A DNA stretch of 5,185 bases, taken from positions 1 to 5,185 of the forward strand of contig JASHSC010000087.1 of assembly GCA_030036915.1 (NCBI GenBank), given 5' to 3'. Within the stretch, counting starts at the first letter, position 1; every line of letters starts with the position of its first letter. Below the pieces are notes generated by a model. It ran no database searches. It was not told the origin of the DNA and was given only the letters and a program-made list of their open reading frames with translations. The translations under genes and the position numbers were made by a program. The stretch comes from Terriglobia bacterium. Lineage in GTDB: Bacteria > Acidobacteriota > Terriglobia > UBA7540. Below, piece by piece: positions 1 to 5,185 of this stretch.

Positions 1-1182
1 ACCGTTCAGCATCGGAAGGCCGAGTGAGGACAAAGTCACGATCAGAAAAAACGTGCTGAAGACGGGCACGGAGGTAGCCAGGCCGCCGAACTCCTTAATC
101 AGGCGCGTGTGACGGCGGTCATAGAGCATTCCCACAAGCATGAAGAGCGCTCCGGTGGAAACTCCGTGGCTGAACATCTGATAGATGGCGCCCTCAATAG
201 CCTCCGGTCGAAGGACGAAAATCCCCAACACGCAGAATCCCAGGTGGGCAACGGAGGAATACGCAACGAGCTTTTTCAAGTCGGGTTGCACCATGGCGAC
301 CAGCGCGCCGTAGATAATTCCCACAATCGCCAGAACGCAGATCACCGGGGCAAACTCGCGCGCTGCGTCCGGGAAAAGCGGCAGGCAGAATCGCAACATG
401 CCGTAGGTCCCCATTTTGAGCAGGACGCCCGCCAGAATCACCGAGCCCGCCGTGGGCGCTTCCACGTGCGCATCGGGAAGCCAGGTGTGGAAGGGAAACA
501 CAGGAACCTTGATGGCAAATGCGATGAAGAAGGCCAGAAAGAGCCAGCGCTCGGTTTGCGGCGATAAGGTGGAATACGTCACCAGGTGATCCATCACCCG
601 CGGCAGGTCGAAGCTGCCTGTGACGTTGTAGAGATAGAGGATCCCCGCCAGCATCAACGCCGAACCCAGCATGGTGAAGAGGACAAATTTGATGGCCGCG
701 TACACCCGCCTCTCGTGACCCCAGATGCCGATCAGAAAATACATGGGAATGAGCATCACTTCCCAGAAGAAAAAGAAAAGCACAAGGTCGAGCGAGGCAA
801 ACACTCCCATCATTCCTGTTTCCAAGGCCAGCAGGAAGATGAAGAATTCACTGGGCCGATTCGTAATGCTCTTCCAGGAAACCAGCACGGCGAGCGGCGT
901 GAGGAACCCAGTAAGCAGGATCATTAAGGCGCTCAGCCCATCGACGCTCAAGTGATAGTTGATCGGCGGCAGTACCATCCAGGGGACCATCTCCTCAAAT
1001 CCCTGGCGGCCAGAAAATCCAAAATAGACGTACAGAGTGAACAGGAAAGTAAGGAGAGAAAACAGGAGAGCGACCGAGCGGGCGCCCGAGGATCTCTTGC
1101 GCCCCAGCAAGGCAATCACCACCGAACCCAATAGGGGCAGAAAGATCACGATGGTGAGAATATGCGTGTTGAACCAGTTCAT
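1..1182 (-). CDS. nuoM: NADH-quinone oxidoreductase subunit M (NuoM), 3' end cut by the window edge
   Basis: NuoM is one of three Mrp-antiporter-like proton-pumping subunits in the membrane arm of complex I. Translating the minus strand from the ATG at 1182 gives 394 uninterrupted residues to the left edge; the family is usually about 500, so roughly the last fifth is missing. Diagnostic segments are FFFFWEVMLIPMYFLIG (about 136-152), with the TM5 glutamate at E141; AIKVPVFPFHTWLPDAHVEAP (about 223-243), with the TM7 lysine K225; LLKMGTYG, with K256; and VQPDLKKLVAYSSVAHLGF (298-316), with H313. The last visible residues, TLSSLGLPMLNG, match the conserved stretch before TM12. The start is well fixed: an in-frame TAA lies four codons upstream (1195-1197) and the first residues, MNWFNTHILT, fit the family. 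The Shine-Dalgarno is weak (GAAG at about -10). It lies 66 bases after nuoL, in the same operon. Confidence 0.97.
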   Translation of the reverse strand, partial: MNWFNTHILTIVIFLPLLGSVVIALLGRKRSSGARSVALLFSLLTFLFTLYVYFGFSGRQGFEEMVPWMVLPPINYHLSVDGLSALMILLTGFLTPLAVLVSWKSITNRPSEFFIFLLALETGMMGVFASLDLVLFFFFWEVMLIPMYFLIGIWGHERRVYAAIKFVLFTMLGSALMLAGILYLYNVTGSFDLPRVMDHLVTYSTLSPQTERWLFLAFFIAFAIKVPVFPFHTWLPDAHVEAPTAGSVILAGVLLKMGTYGMLRFCLPLFPDAAREFAPVICVLAIVGIIYGALVAMVQPDLKKLVAYSSVAHLGFCVLGIFVLRPEAIEGAIYQMFSHGVSTGALFMLVGMLYDRRHTRLIKEFGGLATSVPVFSTFFLIVTLSSLGLPMLNG

Positions 1183-1248
1183 AGGATACTTCGATTACTG
1201 CTGGAAATCCCAATTTGGCCGAAAAGCCCAGCCGCGTCTTATGGCCGC

Positions 1249-3201
1249 CTACGGGTTGGCCACAAAGACGTACAACAACCAAAGAACCGCGCCCAGCAGC
1301 ACCCACGCGGCATAACTGGGAATGTTGCCGGATTGGATTCGCCGCAGAACGCTTCCCGCCTCTGCGGTGCCTTCTCCCGTGCCGTTGACCGTGACGTTGT
1401 CGATCGCGCCCGCGTCAACGACCCGCCACAGGAACTTCTCCGAAACCACGCGCAGCGGGCGAATGATGAGCCAGTTATAGAACTCGTCCACGTAATACTT
1501 GTGAATCAGGATTCGGTAGGAATCGGCAAATCGCTCAGCCAGTGCCTCGGGAATTTCCGTAGACTTCAAATACCACCAAAGCGCGATCCCGATGCCGAGG
1601 GCAGCGGCGAGAATGGAGAACCCCATCAGCACTCCGGGGCTCAGGGCAAGGGCATGCTCCGGAGAACCATTTCGCAAGGCAGCCGTGGCGGGGGCGAAGA
1701 CGGGATCGAGATAGCGATCAAAGGCTTCGGTGCCATTCCAGGCTTTCGGCCAGCTCACCCATCCCGCGACCACGGAGAAAAACGCGAGCACAATGAGCGG
1801 GCCGGTCATCTTATAGCTGCTTTCGTGCAAATGATGAGCTGCCCGCGGCTCAACTCGTGATTTCCCATAGAAGGTCATACACAAGGCCCGAAACATGTAG
1901 AAGGCCGTGAGCCCCGCCGTGAACGTTCCTAGCCAGAACAGCCAAGGCCTGCCGAGAGGGCCTTCATACGCGCCGGCAAGAATTTCATCCTTGCTGAAAA
2001 AGCCAGACCCAATCAGGGGCACGCCGCTGATGGCGATCGTGGCCGCCAGGAACGTCGCGTGCGTGATTTTCAATTTGTGCCGCAACCCCCCCATTTTTCG
2101 CATATCGAGCTCGCCGCTCATCGCGTGCATCACGCTTCCGGCAGCAAGAAAAAGTAGTGACTTGAAAAACGCGTGGGTCATCAAGTGGAAGATTCCCGCC
2201 GCGAAAACACCTGCGCCGCATCCCAGAAACATATAACCGAGCTGGCTGATGGTGGAGTAGGCGAGCATGCGCTTCAAATCGTTTTGAGTAAGGGCAATCG
2301 TAGCCGCGAAAAAGGCCGTCAGGCAGCCCACGAAGGCCACGACCTCGAGGGCAAATGGCCCGTGGGCAAAGATGATGCTCGAGCGCGCTACCAGGTAAAC
2401 GCCCGCCGTCACCATGGTGGCCGCGTGGATCAAGGCGCTCACCGGAGTCGGGCCTTCCATGGCGTCAGGGAGCCAAACGTAAAGCGGCAGTTGTGCGGAT
2501 TTGCCCACCGCCCCCAGGAAAAACAGCAAACCGACCGCCGTCATCACCCCCTCAAATTCGGGGGGCAATTGCGCCGCGCGAGCGAAGACCGTTTTGAAAT
2601 CCAGCGCGTGAACCGTCCAAAATAGCAGCGCCACACCCACGGTAAACCCTGCGTCCCCGATTCGGGTGACGATGAATGCCTTCTTGCCGGCGTCGGAGGC
2701 CGATTTTTTCAAGAAATAAAATCCAATCAGCAGATAGGAACAAAGCCCCACGCCTTCCCAGCCCACAAACATCAATGGATAATTGGCGGCAGTAACGAGT
2801 GTGAGCATCATGAAAAGAAAAAGGTTCAGGTAGGTGAAGAAACGGTAGTATCCCCCTTCGTCTTCCATGTACCCGCGTGAGTAAAGGTGGATGAGGAAAG
2901 CGACCACGGTGACGGTGACCGTCATGATGAGCGTCAGCCGGTCGTAGTACAGAGCGTAATCGGCGCGCAGCGTTCCCGCCTGAATCCAGGTAAAGTAATG
3001 GTAGTTGAATGGCGCGGGCTGGCTTGCGGATTTTGAATAAACCCACGCGGTAAGCAGCGCAAAGAGCATGGAAAGGAATGACGCGCCGCAGCCAATCAGG
3101 GAAACCGCAGCTTGCGAAAGCCGGCGGCCCAGAATGCCGTTGAGCGCGGCCCCTGCCAGGGGAGGAAGGATCATGAGCAGGAGTAGGATTTCCAGATTCA
3201 T
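1249..3201 (-). CDS. nuoL: NADH-quinone oxidoreductase subunit L (NuoL)
   Basis: NuoL is the distal antiporter-like subunit of complex I; its long C-terminal amphipathic helix runs along the membrane arm. The protein is 650 residues, within the usual 610-680 range, and ends in a TAG codon. Visible landmarks are the N-terminal helix MNLEILLLLMILPPLAG; YSRGYMEDEGGYYRFF (107-122); VGWEGVGLCSYLLIGFY (146-162), with proton-path E149; GKSAQLPLYVWLPDAMEGPTPVSALIHAATMVTAG (233-267), with K234 and H259; THAFFKSLLFLAAGSVMHA (342-360), with H343 and K347; and SGFFSKDEIL (399-408), with K404. The C-terminal YYVDEFYN motif (569-576) precedes the last helix. I chose the ATG at 3201 because it gives the family-like N-terminus. 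An in-frame GTG at 3225 would add eight unconvincing residues (MLRRYCDH). No well-placed Shine-Dalgarno precedes the ATG; an AAGGAG lies 23 bases away. It is transcribed after nuoK (69-base gap) and before nuoM. Confidence 0.97.
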   Translation of the reverse strand: MNLEILLLLMILPPLAGAALNGILGRRLSQAAVSLIGCGASFLSMLFALLTAWVYSKSASQPAPFNYHYFTWIQAGTLRADYALYYDRLTLIMTVTVTVVAFLIHLYSRGYMEDEGGYYRFFTYLNLFLFMMLTLVTAANYPLMFVGWEGVGLCSYLLIGFYFLKKSASDAGKKAFIVTRIGDAGFTVGVALLFWTVHALDFKTVFARAAQLPPEFEGVMTAVGLLFFLGAVGKSAQLPLYVWLPDAMEGPTPVSALIHAATMVTAGVYLVARSSIIFAHGPFALEVVAFVGCLTAFFAATIALTQNDLKRMLAYSTISQLGYMFLGCGAGVFAAGIFHLMTHAFFKSLLFLAAGSVMHAMSGELDMRKMGGLRHKLKITHATFLAATIAISGVPLIGSGFFSKDEILAGAYEGPLGRPWLFWLGTFTAGLTAFYMFRALCMTFYGKSRVEPRAAHHLHESSYKMTGPLIVLAFFSVVAGWVSWPKAWNGTEAFDRYLDPVFAPATAALRNGSPEHALALSPGVLMGFSILAAALGIGIALWWYLKSTEIPEALAERFADSYRILIHKYYVDEFYNWLIIRPLRVVSEKFLWRVVDAGAIDNVTVNGTGEGTAEAGSVLRRIQSGNIPSYAAWVLLGAVLWLLYVFVANP

Positions 3202-3251
3202 GTGGTCACAGTATCGGCGAAGCACTCCTTGGTGCCCCAGCCAAAGTCCAG

Positions 3252-3271
3252 GGCCCGACGCACTTCGGGCC
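3252..3271 (-). other. Hairpin at the nuoK stop codon, in the nuoK-nuoL gap
   Basis: A perfect 7-base inverted repeat (GGCCCGA, 6-base loop, TCGGGCC on the minus strand) begins at the last base of the nuoK TAG. No T-run follows (the next bases are CTGGACTTTGG), so it does not look like a rho-independent terminator, and nuoL and nuoM must be transcribed through it. It could stabilise the upstream mRNA or tune nuoL translation, or it could be chance in GC-rich DNA. Confidence 0.45.
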
Positions 3272-3297
3272 TACATCTTCATTGAGTCTACATCTTC
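3271..3297 (-). repeat. 10-base direct repeat at the 3' end of nuoK
   Basis: The plus-strand sequence CTACATCTTC occurs at 3271-3280 and again at 3288-3297, 17 bases apart. On the coding strand the first copy reads GAAGATGTAG within codons for E-D-V-D, and the second copy, in another phase, supplies the codons K-M-stop that end the gene. It may be a small local duplication or coincidence. Confidence 0.5.
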
Positions 3298-3573
3298 GAT
3301 ATTCAGCGACCGGCGATGGCGGTGGAGCGCAATGATGATCGCCAGTCCTACTGCCGCTTCGGCTGCGGCTACCACAATGACGAAAAAGACAAAAATCTGG
3401 CCGTCCAAATTCCCCAAGAAGCGCGAAAAGGCCATGAACGCCAGGTTGACCGCGTTGAGCATCAGTTCGATGCACATGAAGACTGTAATAATATTCCTGC
3501 GGAAGACAAACCCCGCCGCACCCAGGACGAAAAGAATCACGCTGAGGGCCAGATAATGTGAGAGAGGTACCAT
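3271..3573 (-). CDS. nuoK: NADH-quinone oxidoreductase subunit K (NuoK)
   Basis: NuoK is a small three-helix membrane subunit that links the quinone end of complex I to the antiporter-like subunits. The protein is exactly 100 residues, the same length as the E. coli subunit. It begins MVPLSHYLALS, as the family does, and carries FMCIELMLNAVNLAF (32-46) and VVAAAEAAVGLAIIIAL (67-83). The two buried glutamates known to be needed for proton transfer fall at E36 and E72, the same numbers as in E. coli. The tail is NIEDVDSMKM followed by TAG. The ATG at 3573 is preferred over an in-frame TTG at 3585 because the extra codons overlap a strong Shine-Dalgarno (AAGGAG, 3577-3582), which makes the longer form an artefact. 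The gap to nuoJ is 93 bases and to nuoL 69 bases, and all three genes share one reading frame. Confidence 0.97.
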   Translation of the reverse strand: MVPLSHYLALSVILFVLGAAGFVFRRNIITVFMCIELMLNAVNLAFMAFSRFLGNLDGQIFVFFVIVVAAAEAAVGLAIIIALHRHRRSLNIEDVDSMKM

Positions 3574-3576
3574 AAT

Positions 3577-3582
3577 CTCCTT
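3577..3582 (-). promoter_or_regulatory. Ribosome binding site of nuoK
   Basis: On the minus strand AAGGAG is followed by ATT and then the ATG at 3573. This is the only near-perfect Shine-Dalgarno close to a start codon in the window. Its 3-base spacing is short but usable. It settles the nuoK start: the alternative TTG at 3585 would read the AAG and GAG of this site as codons. Confidence 0.75.
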
Positions 3583-3603
3583 CAAGAAGTCAGCAGTTGT
3601 GCG

Positions 3604-3620
3604 GCTGGAGAGAGCCCAGC
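3604..3620 (-). other. Small possible hairpin in the nuoJ-nuoK gap
   Basis: A 5-base perfect stem (GCTGG/CCAGC) with a 7-base loop lies 21 bases upstream of the nuoK Shine-Dalgarno. It is too short to be convincing and is not followed by a T-run. The rest of this 93-base gap shows no promoter or other recognisable site. Confidence 0.2.
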
Positions 3621-3666
3621 GCGGGCCCTTCGATTCTGAATTCCGCCTCCGGACTACACTCTTCTT

Positions 3667-4158
3667 TCAGAATTCCTTCTTGGCCAATACCACGGCGCCG
3701 AGCACCGCCACCAGAATCAAAATGGAAGTCACTTCGAAGGGCAATACATAGCTCTGGAAAAGCAAATGACCGATTGCCGCGGGGCTTCCATCCAGATGCG
3801 GGGGCCGAGTGGCGCCAGCTGTCGGAAATTGATTCCAGACCGCCATCAGCATCTCCACCAGAAACGCCCCCACAATCGGCGCCCCCAGCCATTTGGCGAA
3901 GCGGCTCCGCTGGCTCGGAACCTCGTGCCCCGCGTTCAGCAGCATGATGACAAAAACGAAAAGCACCATAATCGCCCCGGCATAAATGATGACCTGGAGC
4001 ACCGCCATGAATTCCGCGCCCAGCAGCAAGTAAACCACTGCCAGCGAGCAGAGCACGACAATCAGTGACAGCGCGCTATAAACGGGCGTGCGCTGCAGCA
4101 CCATATTCAGCGCGGCTAGGATGGTTATCGCGGCGGCGATGTAAAAGAGTATATCCAT
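3667..4158 (-). CDS. nuoJ: NADH-quinone oxidoreductase subunit J (NuoJ)
   Basis: NuoJ is a five-helix membrane subunit next to NuoK and NuoH; its third helix holds the flexible pi-bulge region implicated in coupling quinone reduction to proton pumping. The protein has 163 residues, at the short end of the family. The hallmark VVYLLLGAEFMAVLQVIIYAGAIMVLFVFVIMLLN spans 41-75, with Y59 matching the conserved E. coli tyrosine. The C-terminal helix LPFEVTSILILVAVLGAVVLAK (139-160) is also typical. A hydrophilic loop (about 111-130, with TRPPHLDG) is variable. The ATG at 4158 gives MDILFYIAAA, a normal start just ahead of TM1. AGGTGA lies 12 bases upstream of the ATG, a weak and distant Shine-Dalgarno. 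The gene follows nuoH after 52 bases, with no nuoI between them, and ends in TGA. Confidence 0.96.
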   Translation of the reverse strand: MDILFYIAAAITILAALNMVLQRTPVYSALSLIVVLCSLAVVYLLLGAEFMAVLQVIIYAGAIMVLFVFVIMLLNAGHEVPSQRSRFAKWLGAPIVGAFLVEMLMAVWNQFPTAGATRPPHLDGSPAAIGHLLFQSYVLPFEVTSILILVAVLGAVVLAKKEF

Positions 4159-4210
4159 CGGTGCTGGTGGTCACCTGCCTGTGTTCAAATCGAATCCTTT
4201 CTGTTGGTCA

Positions 4211-5185
4211 TCATCCCCGCCAAGCGATTAGAAATCCTGTTACCAGAATATTCGCCAGCGCCAGCGGCAAGAGAAATTTCCACCCCAGGGACATGAGCTG
4301 GTCATAGCGGAAGCGCGGAAGCGTGCCGCGCATCCAGATGTAGAAAAACATGAATGCAAATACCTTCACACAAAACCAAAACACCGGTAGAAAAATCCGC
4401 AGAATTGTGGGTCCGAACACTGGCCCGTGCCACCCGCCAAAAAACAGAAGCGTGGCAAGGCAAGAGACCGTCACCATGTTGGCGTATTCCGACATGAAGA
4501 ACATGGCGAATTTCATGCTGCTGTACTCAGTGTGGTATCCGGCCACCAGTTCCGTTTCGCCTTCGGGAAGATCAAAGGGCACGCGATTCGTTTCTGCAAT
4601 CGCCGAAGTGAAATAAACAAAAAATCCGATGGGCTGGGCAAAAATATACCAATGCGGAATGTAAGTGTTGACCCCGAAGAAATGCCAGGAGCCGCTCTGC
4701 GCATTGACGATGCCGCGCAAGCTCAGCGTGCCGGCCATCATCAGTGTGCCGATGACCGCTAGGCCCAGGGATAATTCATAACTGATCATCTGCGCGGAGG
4801 ATCGCAGTCCGCCAAAGAGCGGGTACTTGCTGTTGGATGACCATCCGGCAAGCGCAATGCTATAGACGCCCAGCGAGGTCACGGCGAAAACGAAGAGCAG
4901 GCCGATGTTCAAATCGGTAATCTGAAACGCAATGGGATGGCCGTGGAACGTGAAACCCTCGCCAAAGGGAATCACGGAAATCGCCAGAAATGCGAGGACA
5001 AACCCCAGGAACGGGGCGAGCCAGTAGATGAACTTATCGGCCTCCGCAGGAACGATCTCCTCTTTGAGGATGAATTTAATTCCGTCGGCCAGAGGCTGCA
5101 ATAATCCGTGCGGGCCCACCAGATACGGTCCCCAACGCGCTTGGATGTGCGCTACTACTTTGCGTTCCAGCCAGGTGGTGTAGGC
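4211..5185 (-). CDS. nuoH: NADH-quinone oxidoreductase subunit H (NuoH), 5' end cut by the window edge
   Basis: NuoH (ND1 homologue) anchors the peripheral arm of complex I and forms much of the quinone-binding chamber and the acidic channel leading from it. The open frame runs from the right edge for 324 residues to TGA; the start codon and first transmembrane helix lie outside. The first visible residues are AYTTWLERKVVA, the conserved end of TM1 and first loop. Later hallmarks, in visible numbering, are GPHGLLQPLADGIKFILKE (24-42), AGWSSNSKYPLFGGLRSSAQ (113-132), AETNRVPFDLPEGETELVAG (197-216) continuing into YHTEYSSMKFAMFF, and WMRGTLPRFRYDQLM (284-298). Channel acids D205, E208, E210, E212 and E220 are present. 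An in-frame GTG at 5119 is not the start, because conserved NuoH sequence continues upstream of it. The first cytoplasmic loop reads GPYLVGP where GPNRVGP is usual. It is the first visible gene of the operon, followed by nuoJ. Confidence 0.97.
   Translation of the reverse strand, partial: AYTTWLERKVVAHIQARWGPYLVGPHGLLQPLADGIKFILKEEIVPAEADKFIYWLAPFLGFVLAFLAISVIPFGEGFTFHGHPIAFQITDLNIGLLFVFAVTSLGVYSIALAGWSSNSKYPLFGGLRSSAQMISYELSLGLAVIGTLMMAGTLSLRGIVNAQSGSWHFFGVNTYIPHWYIFAQPIGFFVYFTSAIAETNRVPFDLPEGETELVAGYHTEYSSMKFAMFFMSEYANMVTVSCLATLLFFGGWHGPVFGPTILRIFLPVFWFCVKVFAFMFFYIWMRGTLPRFRYDQLMSLGWKFLLPLALANILVTGFLIAWRG

Noticed and set aside
109..927. Plus-strand open frames antisense to nuoM
   Set aside because: They are His/Arg/Glu-rich shadow translations without family resemblance; the minus strand encodes a clear NuoM throughout.
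1210..1218. Short palindrome CCAATTTGG in the nuoL-nuoM gap
   Set aside because: Four-base arms are too short to support an operator or hairpin, and nothing else in the 66-base gap supports a regulatory site.
1162..1860. A plus-strand open frame of 232 codons antisense to nuoL
   Set aside because: Its translation is rich in R, H, N, Q and P with no recognisable domain, as expected of the strand opposite a hydrophobic membrane-protein gene. The minus-strand nuoL is unmistakable across it.
2552..3046. A minus-strand open frame of 164 codons overlapping nuoL in another frame
   Set aside because: It is an arginine-rich out-of-frame reading of nuoL. The conserved NuoL motifs, including the TM5 glutamate segment, are in the other frame.
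3202..3225. GTG start for nuoL at 3225
   Set aside because: It adds MLRRYCDH, which does not fit the NuoL N-terminus, and the AAGGAG overlaps the codon so cannot serve it.
3252..3271. Rho-independent terminator after nuoK
   Set aside because: The stem is not followed by a T-run on the coding strand, and nuoL and nuoM continue the same operon.
3574..3585. TTG start for nuoK, four codons upstream of the ATG
   Set aside because: Those codons contain the Shine-Dalgarno itself, and the ATG at 3573 gives the family-standard MVPLSHYL start and 100-residue length.
5117..5119. GTG at 5119 as the start of nuoH
   Set aside because: The frame stays open to the right edge and encodes conserved NuoH residues (AYTTWLERKVVA), so the gene continues beyond the window.

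Overview
This window is an interior piece of a bacterial respiratory complex I (NADH:quinone oxidoreductase, nuo) operon, all encoded on the minus strand. In transcription order, from the right edge to the left, it holds nuoH (5' end cut off), nuoJ, nuoK, nuoL and nuoM (3' end cut off). All five genes encode integral-membrane subunits. No RNA gene, mobile element, CRISPR array or intrinsic terminator is visible, and no promoter is evident, so transcription very probably starts upstream, beyond the right edge.

Layout: nuoH runs from the right edge to 4211, nuoJ occupies 4158-3667, nuoK 3573-3271, nuoL 3201-1249, and nuoM 1182 to the left edge. The four gaps are 52, 93, 69 and 66 bases, so coding density is high and co-transcription is likely. 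NuoH forms the quinone-chamber and junction subunit. NuoJ and NuoK form the connecting part of the membrane arm. NuoM and NuoL are Mrp-antiporter-like proton-pumping subunits. The acidic and lysine residues of the proton path are present wherever they can be checked, so the genes look intact and functional.

The canonical 14-gene order has nuoI, the two-[4Fe-4S] ferredoxin-like subunit, between nuoH and nuoJ. Here the two genes are separated by 52 bases, so nuoI must lie elsewhere or be missing. The reading frames of nuoJ, nuoK, nuoL and nuoM are all in the same register, and the J-K and K-L gaps contain no in-frame stop.

Organism: moderately GC-rich DNA, a Gram-negative-type nuo operon, and protein sequences that to my eye resemble soil Acidobacteriota or related phyla. 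The phylum is a guess from general resemblance. I see no undescribed system here; it is mostly an ordinary housekeeping region with a few small oddities.
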